Shown here in pieces: positions 7,818 to 15,143 of a stretch of DNA of 18,923 nucleotides (its first letter is position 1; the number at the start of each line of letters is the position of its first letter). The stretch comes from an uncultured Archangium sp. (lineage in GTDB: Bacteria > Myxococcota > Myxococcia > Myxococcales > Myxococcaceae). The notes under the pieces were generated by a model. It did not search any database, was not told the origin of the DNA, and saw only the letters and a program-made list of their open reading frames with translations. The DNA lies in assembly GCA_946479335.1 (NCBI GenBank), contig CAMLFP010000067.1:1-18923 (forward strand), read 5' to 3'. The position numbers and the translations under genes are program-made.

Positions 7818-8576
7818 TCACTGCGCGGTGAGCTCGAGCGCGGTGTTGTTGAGGTGCAGCGGGTCGCCCTCCATCGCGCGGAAGGCGATGGGCTGGCCGT
7901 CGATGGTCTTCGTGTCACCGGGCGTGATGATCATCCCATCGGCCAGCATCGCGGCGACCACGCGCACCAGGCCGGCCACCGCGTCCCACCGTTCGCCCGG
8001 CACGTCGCGCACCACCACGTCGGGCCGCCCGAACTTCTGCAGCCCGCGCGTGTGGATGGTCGCCGTCGGAGACGTGGGCTCCGCCTCGACGACCACGTTC
8101 ACGTCGGAGCTCAACGTGAAGGGCCGGCCCGCGGGCCACGCAGCGACGTCAGCGCCGCGCCAGAAGCGGTTGGTCTGCGCGTCGAGCACCACCGTCGCCC
8201 CGCGCGCGATGAGCCACTGCGCGACGGCCCAGCCCGCCTGGAGGTGCGTGAGGTCGTCGGCGTCGGCGCGCGCCACCAGCACCGCGGTCAGCTGGCTCGC
8301 CGCGTCGAGCAGCGCGATGTCGCCGTGCAGCGCCTCGGTGGCCAGCGCGCGCAGCGAGCCCGAACGGAAGCCGTCGAACCACGCGGAGTCGACCTCCCGG
8401 GGCAGCTCGCGCACCTCGACCATCGCCATCGCGTCCTTCGAGGGCAGGCCAAAGCGCGCGCCGGAGAAGTCGACGTCGGCCTTCAACGCGCCGGGCGAAA
8501 ACACGAAGAGTTGAAAGGTGTTCTGCGCGCCGCCGGGCTGAAAAGACGACCGCCGCCAGGGTTCGATGGAGTTCAC
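7818..8576 (-). CDS. Uncharacterised 252-aa protein divergent from dnaN
   Basis: I do not recognise this protein with confidence. It has no signal peptide or membrane helix and looks like a mixed alpha/beta cytosolic protein. Notable stretches are FQLFVFSPGALKADVDFSG, HLQAGWAVAQWLIARGATVV, TIHTRGLQKFGRPDVVVRDV and DGMIITPGDTKTIDG. The HTRG..KFGRPD segment faintly recalls DUF4261-type proteins, which is only a guess. I chose GTG at 8576 because the sequence upstream runs into dnaN on the other strand; a later start cannot be excluded. Coding character through the frame and a clean stop support a real gene. Only 55 bases separate its start from that of dnaN. Confidence 0.75.
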   Translation of the reverse strand: MNSIEPWRRSSFQPGGAQNTFQLFVFSPGALKADVDFSGARFGLPSKDAMAMVEVRELPREVDSAWFDGFRSGSLRALATEALHGDIALLDAASQLTAVLVARADADDLTHLQAGWAVAQWLIARGATVVLDAQTNRFWRGADVAAWPAGRPFTLSSDVNVVVEAEPTSPTATIHTRGLQKFGRPDVVVRDVPGERWDAVAGLVRVVAAMLADGMIITPGDTKTIDGQPIAFRAMEGDPLHLNNTALELTAQ

Positions 8577-8595
8577 GGCCGCGCCTCTTACTTGG

Positions 8596-8624
8596 TTGCC
8601 GCACCACGAGTCGCGGGCTACACG
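8596..8624 (+). promoter_or_regulatory. Weak candidate promoter of dnaN (leaderless type)
   Basis: TTGCCG (8596-8601) and TACACG (8619-8624) are separated by 17 bases, and the -10-like element ends 7 bases before the dnaN ATG. No convincing Shine-Dalgarno is present. If real, the dnaN transcript would begin at or near the start codon. Confidence 0.3.
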
Positions 8625-8631
8625 GCGGCGC

Positions 8632-9738
8632 ATGGAATTTCGCATCGCTGCCGACGAGCTGAAGAAGGCGCTGCACCGTGCGCAGGGCATCGTGGAACGC
8701 AAGGCGACCATGCCCATCCTCTCGAACGTGCTGATCACCGCCGGTAAGTCGGGCGTGACGGTCACCGCCTTCGACCTCGACATCGGCATCGTCAGCGAGC
8801 ACCCGGCGGAGGTCGCCAAGCCCGGCGCCATCACCGTGTCGGCCAAGACGCTGCTCGACATCGTCAGCCTGACGCCCGACGCGAACGTCACCATCAAGAA
8901 GCTGCCCAACAACTACGCGGAGCTCATCTCCGGTGCGGCGCACTACAAGATCGTGGGCATGGCGCCCGAGGAGTTCCCCAAGCTCCCGAAGGAAGACGCC
9001 AGCCACCTCGTGAAGCTCACGGGCTCGGCCATCCTCGAGATGATCAAGAAGACCCAGTACGCCATCTCGAACGACGAGACGCGCTACATCTTGAACGGCG
9101 TCTTCTTCGAGCCCCGCGAGGGCGGCAAGGTGCGCATGGTCGCCACCGACGGTCACCGCCTGGCGCTCATCGAGCGCGAGCTGGCCGGCGACTTCAAGTT
9201 GAAGAGCGGCGTCATCATTCCGCGCAAGGGGCTGTTCGAGCTGAAGCGCCTCCTCGACGAGGCGCCTGAGGCCGAGGTGCAGCTGGGCTTCGCCGACAAC
9301 TCCGCGCTGTTCAAGAAGGCCGGCCTGTCGATGGTGATGCGCCTCATCGACGGCCAGTTCCCCGAGTACCAGCGCGTGATTCCGAAGGAGGGCGAGAAGC
9401 AGGTGATGGTGAAGCGCTCCGCCTTCTTCGACGCGCTCAAGCGCATCGCGCTGCTCTCGGCCGAGAAGTCGAGCGCGGTGAAGCTCTCGCTGTCGGAGAA
9501 CCTGCTGCGCATCACCGCCAACAACCCGGAGCTCGGCGAGGCGAAGGACGACCTCGAGGTGGCGTACCGCGGCGGCAGCCTGACCATCGGCTTCAACGCC
9601 CGCTACATCATCGACGTGCTCTCGGCGCTGGAGACCGACGAGATCACCCTGGAACTGGGCGACGAACACTCTCCGGGCGTCATCCACGCGCCGGGTGACA
9701 AGTCGTACACCGCGGTCGTCATGCCGATGCGCGTGTGA
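8632..9738 (+). CDS. dnaN: DNA polymerase III beta subunit (sliding clamp)
   Basis: This 368-aa protein matches the normal length of the clamp (about 366), which encircles DNA as a homodimer and tethers DNA polymerase III and other partners. It starts MEFRIAADELKKALHRAQ with the typical first-domain VERKATMPILSNVLI. It includes FRLIDGQFPEYQRVIP-like text (MRLIDGQFPEYQRVIP) in the second domain and ends YTAVVMPMRV, the conserved clamp C-terminus. I took the ATG at 8632 rather than the in-frame ATG at 8566 because only the former aligns with the family. It is not next to dnaA, recF or gyrB in this window. Instead its stop overlaps the start of a DUF2378 gene by four bases (GTGA). Confidence 0.97.
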   Translation: MEFRIAADELKKALHRAQGIVERKATMPILSNVLITAGKSGVTVTAFDLDIGIVSEHPAEVAKPGAITVSAKTLLDIVSLTPDANVTIKKLPNNYAELISGAAHYKIVGMAPEEFPKLPKEDASHLVKLTGSAILEMIKKTQYAISNDETRYILNGVFFEPREGGKVRMVATDGHRLALIERELAGDFKLKSGVIIPRKGLFELKRLLDEAPEAEVQLGFADNSALFKKAGLSMVMRLIDGQFPEYQRVIPKEGEKQVMVKRSAFFDALKRIALLSAEKSSAVKLSLSENLLRITANNPELGEAKDDLEVAYRGGSLTIGFNARYIIDVLSALETDEITLELGDEHSPGVIHAPGDKSYTAVVMPMRV

Positions 9739-10277
9739 GCGAGGTCGTCTTCAAGAACACGCTGGCCGGGCTGGTGGCGCTCCTCGGCCCCGAGGTGCGG
9801 ACCCCGGCGTTGGAGGCGCGCCTCGCGGAGCTGGGCTTGTCGCTGGCGGCGCCGCCCGCGCAGCTCGACCGCTTGAAGTGGAACGAGGTCATCCGCGTGT
9901 GTGCGGCGGCCCTCTCGCCGGACCTGAGCGAAGACGCGGCGAACTTCAAGCTGGGGCGCGGCGTCATCGACGGCATGCGCCACAGCTTCGCCGGCAAGGC
10001 GCAGGCGGCGATGGCGCAGCTGCTGGGCCCACGGCGCATGCTGGAGCTGTTCCGCACCATGCTCGCGTCGGGCAACAACTACAGCCAGACGCGCGTGGTC
10101 AAAGGTGGCGACACCTCCGTGGAGTTCTGGATCAACGAGACCGGCGCGCAGCAGCCTTCGTTCGTCGCCGGCTTGCTGGCGGCGTGCGTGGAGATCTCCG
10201 GCGGGAAGGACGCGCAGGTCACGCTGCGCCACGTCTCGGCCGCCGACGGCGCGACCTACGACGTCTCGTGGAAATGA
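9735..10277 (+). CDS. DUF2378 / TIGR02265 family protein (myxobacterial paralogous family)
   Basis: This 180-aa protein starts at a GTG overlapping the dnaN stop. The family pattern is visible: an N-terminal VVFKNTLAGLVALLG, a central WNEVIRVCAAALSPDLSEDA, then LLGPRRMLELFRTMLASGNN, a following YSQTRVVKGG, and a final GATYDVSWK. TIGR02265 was defined as a paralogous family expanded in Myxococcus xanthus; its function is not known. No signal peptide or membrane helix is present. Co-translation with the sliding clamp suggests steady expression, but the context alone does not show a role in replication. Confidence 0.85.
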   Translation: MSEVVFKNTLAGLVALLGPEVRTPALEARLAELGLSLAAPPAQLDRLKWNEVIRVCAAALSPDLSEDAANFKLGRGVIDGMRHSFAGKAQAAMAQLLGPRRMLELFRTMLASGNNYSQTRVVKGGDTSVEFWINETGAQQPSFVAGLLAACVEISGGKDAQVTLRHVSAADGATYDVSWK

Positions 10278-10286
10278 GGGCGTGAG

Positions 10287-10775
10287 ATGAACCTGCTGAT
10301 GCTGGTGGTGCTCCACGCCGCGCCCGACGTCTGGGTGCGCGAAGAGGCGCTGACGGGGCTCGACTGTGTGCATGCGGTGGCGCAGCTGTGCTCGCCCGAC
10401 GACGCGTCGTCTCCCACCTTCGAGCTGCGCGGCAAGCAGCTCCTCGTGCGGGCGCCGATGCACGAGCTGGAGCTGGTGCTCACCGTGTCCTCGAGCAAAG
10501 CCGGGGTGCGCGCGGTGGCTGGCCTGGTGAATGACACCCCCGTGAAGGGGCGGCTCGTCTTCAGCAAGGGCGCGTACACCTGGGAGGGGCCCGACCTCCT
10601 CGCGCTGGGTCACGGTGACGAGTCGCCGACCGTGAAGTGGAAGCTGGTTCGTTACCAGGCCTACCGCGACCGACGCGAGGCGCTGGTGAAGCAGCTCGTG
10701 CCCGGCGGGCAGTGTCAGGGCCTCATGGTCTACGACGAGAAGACCGCGCCCGCGGAGTGTCTCAACACGAAGTGA
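10287..10775 (+). CDS. Small secreted protein of unknown function
   Basis: This 162-aa protein has a short hydrophobic N-terminus (MNLLMLVVLHAAP) that looks like a signal peptide, though with little positive charge. Four cysteines (27, 35, 143, 158) could form two disulfides outside the cytoplasm. The middle is beta-rich (FELRGKQLLVRAP, ELELVLTVSS, KGRLVFSKGAYTWEG) and the C-terminus is helical and basic. The ATG lies 9 bases after the DUF2378 stop, with a GAGGGCGTGAG stretch as a possible ribosome binding site, so it is probably the third gene of the dnaN transcript. I do not recognise a family. It ends 19 bases before the convergent tyrS. Confidence 0.75.
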   Translation: MNLLMLVVLHAAPDVWVREEALTGLDCVHAVAQLCSPDDASSPTFELRGKQLLVRAPMHELELVLTVSSSKAGVRAVAGLVNDTPVKGRLVFSKGAYTWEGPDLLALGHGDESPTVKWKLVRYQAYRDRREALVKQLVPGGQCQGLMVYDEKTAPAECLNTK

Positions 10776-10794
10776 CGCGACTACGCCGCGCCCG

Positions 10795-12090
10795 TCACAC
10801 CGCGCGCACGAGGCAGTAGTCCTTCTTGCCCTTCTGCAGCAGCAGGAAGCGGTCGTTGATCAACGCGCTCGTCGTGACGTTCGCCTTCGCGTCGGTGACC
10901 TTCTCCTTGTTCACCGAGAGCGCGTTCGACTGCTGCAGCTTGCGCGCCTCACCCTTCGACGCCACCAGTTGCGACTTCTCGGTGAAGAGGTCGATGACGT
11001 TGATGCCCGCGCTCAGCGCGTCACGAGGAACATCTGCGACGGGGACGCCCGCGCCGACGAACACCTGCGTGAAGCGCTCCTCGGAGAGCGAACGCAGTTG
11101 GTCAATCGTGCCCTTGCCGAAGAGCACCTCAGTGGCGGCGAGCGCGACGTCGAGCTCCTCCTGCCCGTGGATGCGGACGGTGATGTCGCGGGCCAGCGCC
11201 TTCTGCAGCGCGCGCTGATGCGGCGCGGCCTGGTGTTCGGCCTCCAGCGCCTCGACCTTCGCGCGGTCGAACAACGTGAAGATGCGGATGTACTGCGCCA
11301 CGTCTTCGTCAGACGCGTTGAGCCAGAACTGGAAGAACTCGTACGGCGAGGTGCGCTTCGGGTCGAGCCAGAGGTTGCCCTTCTCGGTCTTGCCGAACTT
11401 GGTGCCGTCGGCCTTCTTGATGAGCGGGGTGGTGAGCGCGAACGCCTCGCCCTGCGCCTTGCGGCGGATGAGCTCGGTGCCCGTGGTGATGTTGCCCCAC
11501 TGGTCTGACCCGCCCATCTGCAGCTTCACGCCGCGGTGCTTCCACAGCCAGTAGAAGTCCCACCCCTGAATCAGCTGGTAGGTGAACTCGGTGAAGCTCA
11601 TGCCCTCGCGGTCTTCACCGGAGATGCGCTTCTTCACCGAGTCCTTCGCCATCATGTAGTTGACGGTGAGGTGCTTGCCCGCGTCGCGGATGAACTCGAG
11701 GAAGCCGATGTCCTTGAACCAGTCGTAGTTGTTCACCAGCTCCGCGCCGTCGCCGGAGAAGTCGAGCAGCTTCTCGAGCTGCTTCTTCTGCCCCGCGAGG
11801 TTGGCGGCGAGCGCGTCTGACGAGAGCAGCGAGCGCTCCTCCGACTTGCCGGAGGGGTCGCCGATCATCCCCGTGGCGCCGCCCATCAACACGAAGGGCT
11901 TGTGCCCCGCCTGCTGGAAGTGGAGCAGCGTCATCACCTGCGCGAGGTTGCCCACGCCCAGCGAGTCGGCCGTGGGGTCGAAGCCGATGTAGCCCGACAC
12001 GCGCTCCTTCTTGAGCAGCGCATCGGTGCCGGGGATGGAGTCGTGCAGCAGGCGCCGCCACGTGAGCTCTTCGATGAAGTCGGTCTTCAC
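10795..12090 (-). CDS. tyrS: Tyrosyl-tRNA synthetase
   Basis: This 431-aa class I aminoacyl-tRNA synthetase charges tRNA-Tyr. The tyrosine pocket is intact in pattern: YIGFDPTADSL, YQLIQGWDF (Tyr, Gln and Asp), QMGGSDQWGNITTG. The KMSKS-equivalent reads KFGKTEKGNLWLD, and a C-terminal S4-like domain (about 365-431) is present. Unusually, the HIGH signature reads GVGN (SLGVGNLAQ), so the first catalytic His is replaced by Gly. I chose GTG at 12090, which gives the expected KTDFIEELTWR N-terminus; the upstream ATG at 12144 adds 18 residues without family character. No Shine-Dalgarno is visible; a TAGCGA element ends 7 bases before the start. Confidence 0.95.
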   Translation of the reverse strand: MKTDFIEELTWRRLLHDSIPGTDALLKKERVSGYIGFDPTADSLGVGNLAQVMTLLHFQQAGHKPFVLMGGATGMIGDPSGKSEERSLLSSDALAANLAGQKKQLEKLLDFSGDGAELVNNYDWFKDIGFLEFIRDAGKHLTVNYMMAKDSVKKRISGEDREGMSFTEFTYQLIQGWDFYWLWKHRGVKLQMGGSDQWGNITTGTELIRRKAQGEAFALTTPLIKKADGTKFGKTEKGNLWLDPKRTSPYEFFQFWLNASDEDVAQYIRIFTLFDRAKVEALEAEHQAAPHQRALQKALARDITVRIHGQEELDVALAATEVLFGKGTIDQLRSLSEERFTQVFVGAGVPVADVPRDALSAGINVIDLFTEKSQLVASKGEARKLQQSNALSVNKEKVTDAKANVTTSALINDRFLLLQKGKKDYCLVRAV

Positions 12091-12097
12091 GCGCCGC

Positions 12098-12126
12098 TCG
12101 CTACGGTGGCAGGCCCGCGTTTGCAA
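12098..12126 (-). promoter_or_regulatory. Weak candidate promoter of tyrS (leaderless type)
   Basis: On the minus strand, TTGCAA (12121-12126) and TAGCGA (12098-12103) are separated by 17 bases. The -10-like element ends 7 bases before the GTG. A GTTTGC...GCAAAC inverted repeat (12119-12146) overlaps the -35 and could be an operator, but its arms are only 6 bp. Confidence 0.3.
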
Positions 12127-12170
12127 CCTCCGCAGATGAAGCAAACCGACGCACGGCGCGTCAGCCGCAC

Positions 12171-12674
12171 ATGTTCATCGTTCCGACGCTGTTGGTGGTG
12201 TTGGCGCAAGCTCCGCAGATTGAGTGCGAATCGGCGTATGGCGTCACCCGGTGCGCGCGCACGCTGCAGGGGCACTGCCTCGCGGCGTACGGCCAGGTCG
12301 TGTGTGGCGACCCCGCGCTGGCGGCGTACCAACAGGGCACGCCTCCTCGGGTCGAGTGTCTCGCGGCCTACGGCGCCATCGCGTGCGGCTACCACTGCGA
12401 GGCCGCGTACGGCGTCGTGAAGTGCGCCGACACGCCTGAGGGCCGTTGTGTCGCGGCGTCGGGCGCGCTGACCTGTACGCAGGGCCTGCCGCTCCCGTCT
12501 TACGGAGGGCACCGGAGGCGCCGCGCGCCAGCTCCCGCGCCGACGTGTGAGTCAGCGTACGGCGTCACCGCGTGCGGTTACGACTGCGTCGCGGCGTACG
12601 GCGAGGTGAGGTGCTCTTCGCGGCCCGAGGGGCGCTGCGTCGCGGCGTACGGGCACGTCACCTGTACCAACTGA
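12171..12674 (+). CDS. Secreted cysteine-repeat protein with eight CX8C 'AAYG' units
   Basis: This 167-aa protein has an N-terminal signal peptide (MFIVPTLLVVLAQA, likely cut after AQA). The rest is almost entirely a repeat, C-x-[AS]-A-[YS]-G-x-x-x-C. The cysteine pairs are at 19/28, 36/45, 63/72, 76/85, 93/102, 126/135, 139/148 and 156/165: 16 cysteines, none outside the repeats. Units 3-5 and 6-8 form two matching triplets, with linkers GY[HD] and a seven-residue linker ending EGR; units 1-2 look like an incomplete triplet. A basic, Pro-rich linker (HRRRRAPAPAPT) separates the triplets. I know of no named domain with this pattern. It may be a compact disulfide-bonded surface or matrix protein; metal binding is an alternative. 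It precedes the membrane protein and kinase genes on the same strand. Confidence 0.85.
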   Translation: MFIVPTLLVVLAQAPQIECESAYGVTRCARTLQGHCLAAYGQVVCGDPALAAYQQGTPPRVECLAAYGAIACGYHCEAAYGVVKCADTPEGRCVAASGALTCTQGLPLPSYGGHRRRRAPAPAPTCESAYGVTACGYDCVAAYGEVRCSSRPEGRCVAAYGHVTCTN

Positions 12675-12688
12675 CGCGCGCGCCGCGC

Positions 12689-12694
12689 TATCTC
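12689..12694 (+). promoter_or_regulatory. -10-like element before the DoxX-like gene
   Basis: TATCTC ends 7 bases before the ATG at 12702, in a 27-base gap with no Shine-Dalgarno. No good -35 lies at 16-18 bases. It is listed because the same spacing recurs ahead of dnaN, tyrS and tpm. Confidence 0.2.
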
Positions 12695-12701
12695 CCGACG
12701 C

Positions 12702-13511
12702 ATGTGGCGAGCCCGTTTTCACGACGAGCTGCGGAGCGTCGACCTGATGCGCTTCACGTTGGCGGCGGTGCTGTTGACGCACCCGGTGCACGCGCTCTTG
12801 CACCCGACAGACCTCGACGCGTTCGCGCTGGCCCGGCCGGTGACGATGTTGATGTTCGCGCTCGTCTTCCTCGGCGCGGTCGCGTTGCTGGTGCCGCGGT
12901 TCGTCTTCGCCGGCAGCGTGACCCTCGCGGCGCTCGTCGCGGTGGGCACGGCGCGCTTCAACGGCGCGCACTGGTTCGTGCTGGGCGGTGACGCCGTCGA
13001 GGGCGCGCCCGGCATGGAGTTCGGCGTGTTGCTGGTGGTGATGCTCGCAGGCGTCGGGTGGACGTGGCGTCGCGGCGAGGTCGCCTCGGCGCGCGAGGCG
13101 AGCCGGGCGGGGTTTCACCTCATCGCCATCGGCTCCGCGCTGTCTTTGCTGCCGCACGGCGTGGGCGCCTTCGTGCGCTTCGACGTCGCCGGCATGCGCG
13201 CGTGGGGCGAGGCGATGTCTGCCGCGGGGTGGCCCTTCGGCGTGCCGCTGGTGTGGGGCGTGAAGACGGTGGAGTTCCTCGGCGTCATCGCGCGCGTGAG
13301 CCGCCGCCTCGTGGTGCCCGCGTGCATCGGGCACCTCACCGTGTTGCTCACCGGCATGGTCATCAGCCAGGACCTCGCGTGGTTCAACGTCGGGCCAGGC
13401 GAGGGCGGCATCGAGTTCCCCGTGGTGCTGAGCGCGGGCGCGCTCGGGTCGCTGCTCGCGGCGTGGCCCTCGGGTTCGCGGCCTCCCGTGGCGAGCGCCG
13501 GGCGCGTTTGA
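12702..13511 (+). CDS. Polytopic membrane protein, apparent tandem DoxX-like halves
   Basis: This 269-aa protein has about eight hydrophobic segments, in two sets of four (near residues 18-32, 48-64, 67-82, 105-121, and 137-151, 178-195, 204-222, 239-255). Each half ends with a similar motif: HWFVLGG...GMEFGVLLVVML (90-115) and LAWFNVGPGEGGIEFPVVLS (225-244). This recalls the end of DoxX/DoxD-type four-helix proteins, where a W/F..GG..E(F/Y) motif precedes the last helix. The family link is tentative. The two halves suggest an internal duplication and fusion. The ATG at 12702 is supported by the length of the preceding gap. It lies 27 bases after the Cys-repeat gene and 12 bases before the kinase gene, so the three may be one transcript. 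Confidence 0.75.
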   Translation: MWRARFHDELRSVDLMRFTLAAVLLTHPVHALLHPTDLDAFALARPVTMLMFALVFLGAVALLVPRFVFAGSVTLAALVAVGTARFNGAHWFVLGGDAVEGAPGMEFGVLLVVMLAGVGWTWRRGEVASAREASRAGFHLIAIGSALSLLPHGVGAFVRFDVAGMRAWGEAMSAAGWPFGVPLVWGVKTVEFLGVIARVSRRLVVPACIGHLTVLLTGMVISQDLAWFNVGPGEGGIEFPVVLSAGALGSLLAAWPSGSRPPVASAGRV

Positions 13512-13523
13512 CATAAGGCCCGC

Positions 13524-15143
13524 GTGTCCAGGGGCAGTCCATCACTCCCGGCGAAGCTGCTGCGGGAGCACATCGAGCGCGACGCGCCGCTCCGCGAGGC
13601 CACCGTCGCGCGCTTCATGTCGGGCATCTGCGCGGTGTCGGGCGCGCTGGCGCTCGTGTTGATTCCCATGATTGGCGTGACGCTGGGCGCGGGCCTCGGC
13701 GTGCTGCTGCTGACGCTGGCCGGCTACTACTTCGGCCTCACGCGCCTCATCGCCAGCGGCTGGTTCCGCCCGTGGGTGGCGTGGCTCAACGTGGCCATCG
13801 AGGTCTCCGCGCCGTCGCTCATCTTCGTGTTGGACTGGAAGCAGCACGGCGGGGAGTACGCGCTCACCGCGCCGCCGCTGGTCATCTGGGGCACGTTGAT
13901 TTCGCTCTCCGGCCTCCGCGGGAGCCGCCGCCTCGCGCTGGCCGCCGGTGCGCTGGCCGCCGTCGAGTACTCGCTGCTCTACGTGTTGTTCGCGCGGCCT
14001 TCGTTGCCCGCCGACGCGCCGGTGACGCTGCTGCCGGCGCTCTTCGTGCCGCGCGTGGTGTTGCTCTTCGGCGCCGCCCTCTTCACCGCCGCCTTCGTCA
14101 GCATCTTGAATCGCCGCGCTGAAGAGGCGCTGGCCGCGGTGCGCGCGAAGGACGTGTTCGGCAAGTACCTGCTGCACGAGCGCCTCGGCGCGGGCGGCAT
14201 GGCCGAGGTCTTCCGCGCGACGTACAACCCGGAGGGCGGCTTCGAGAAGACCGTCGCGCTCAAGCGCGTGCTGCCGCAGTTCGCCGCCGACGAGAAGTTC
14301 ATCGCGATGTTCCGCGACGAGGCCGCGCTGTGCAGCCAGTTCAGCCACCCGGGCGTGGTGCAGGTCTTCGACTTCGGCCGCTTCGGCGACTCGTACTTCC
14401 TGGCGATGGAGTTCCTCGACGGCGCGCCCCTCAACCGCGTGCTGCGGCGGTACCACGGCGTCGGCCTGCCGGTGGGCGCGGTGGTGCAGCTGGCGGTCTC
14501 GCTGTGCGAGGCGCTGCACTACCTCCACGAGCGCCGTGGGAGCGACGGGAAGAAGCTGAACCTCATCCACCGTGACCTGAACCCGCCGAACATCCTCGTG
14601 TCGCGGCTGGGCGAGGTGAAGCTGACCGACTTCGGCATCGCGCGCGCCGCGAGCCAGGTGGAGCTGACGCAGGTGGGGCAGGTGAAGGGCAAGCCGGGCT
14701 ACCTCGCGCCGGAGCAGGCGGCCGGTGAGACCATCGACGGCCGCGTCGACCTCTTCGCGCTGGGCGTGACGCTGTGGGAGGCCATCACCGGTCAACCGCT
14801 GCTGACGGGCGGCACGGTCGACGACGTCATCCGCGCCAGCTTCGACAAGCCCATCCACGTGCCGTCGAGCATTCGCCGCGATGTTCCGCCGGAGCTCGAC
14901 GCGGTCATCATGGGCCTCGTGGAGCGCGAGCTGGGCGCGCGCACGCCGACCGCGTGGGTGGCGCTCAAGCAGCTCCGCGGGCTGGAGGCGCAGTTTCCGT
15001 CGGGCGCGCAGGAGCTGGCGAAGGCCGTCGACGACACGCTCAAGAACGTGCAGCCCAGCAGCGCGGCGATGGCGAAGGTGTCTGACGCGCGCGACGCGGT
15101 CACCGTGCCGGCGACGCCGGTGTCGTCACGCCGCCCGGGCTGA
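13524..15143 (+). CDS. Transmembrane Ser/Thr protein kinase (Hanks type) with polytopic N-terminus
   Basis: This 539-aa protein combines a membrane domain with a C-terminal kinase. Residues 30-195 contain about six hydrophobic helices with almost no extracytoplasmic loop, then a short helical linker (196-212). The kinase domain (about 214-490) has the Gly loop LGAGGMAEVF (221-230), the ATP-binding lysine K247 (VALKRV), HRDLNPPN with catalytic D351 and N356, DFG at 369-371 and APE at 395-397, so it should be active. A flexible Ser/Pro/Arg-rich tail follows. Most bacterial kinases of this type have a single membrane helix and an extracellular sensor; here the membrane bundle itself may be the sensor. 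The GTG start at 13524 is 12 bases after the previous stop. The last 18 bases overlap the convergent gene. Confidence 0.92.
   Translation: MSRGSPSLPAKLLREHIERDAPLREATVARFMSGICAVSGALALVLIPMIGVTLGAGLGVLLLTLAGYYFGLTRLIASGWFRPWVAWLNVAIEVSAPSLIFVLDWKQHGGEYALTAPPLVIWGTLISLSGLRGSRRLALAAGALAAVEYSLLYVLFARPSLPADAPVTLLPALFVPRVVLLFGAALFTAAFVSILNRRAEEALAAVRAKDVFGKYLLHERLGAGGMAEVFRATYNPEGGFEKTVALKRVLPQFAADEKFIAMFRDEAALCSQFSHPGVVQVFDFGRFGDSYFLAMEFLDGAPLNRVLRRYHGVGLPVGAVVQLAVSLCEALHYLHERRGSDGKKLNLIHRDLNPPNILVSRLGEVKLTDFGIARAASQVELTQVGQVKGKPGYLAPEQAAGETIDGRVDLFALGVTLWEAITGQPLLTGGTVDDVIRASFDKPIHVPSSIRRDVPPELDAVIMGLVERELGARTPTAWVALKQLRGLEAQFPSGAQELAKAVDDTLKNVQPSSAAMAKVSDARDAVTVPATPVSSRRPG

Noticed and set aside
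7683..7832. Small inverted repeats (GCTCC/GGAGC, and CTCAC/GTGAG at 7817-7832)
   Set aside because: Stems of only 5 bp with no T-run are expected by chance in GC-rich sequence.
8566..8631. Upstream in-frame ATG as the start of dnaN (22 extra residues)
   Set aside because: The extra residues do not fit the clamp family, while MEFRIAADEL at 8632 aligns with the normal N-terminus and gives the usual length.
8149..9687. 512-aa open frame on the minus strand opposite dnaN
   Set aside because: It is a compositional shadow of dnaN: no recognisable domain, and it runs through the divergent gene's start.
13508..13513. Perfect TTGACA just before the kinase gene
   Set aside because: It contains the stop codon of the DoxX-like gene, and no -10 element lies 16-18 bases downstream, where it would fall inside the kinase coding sequence.
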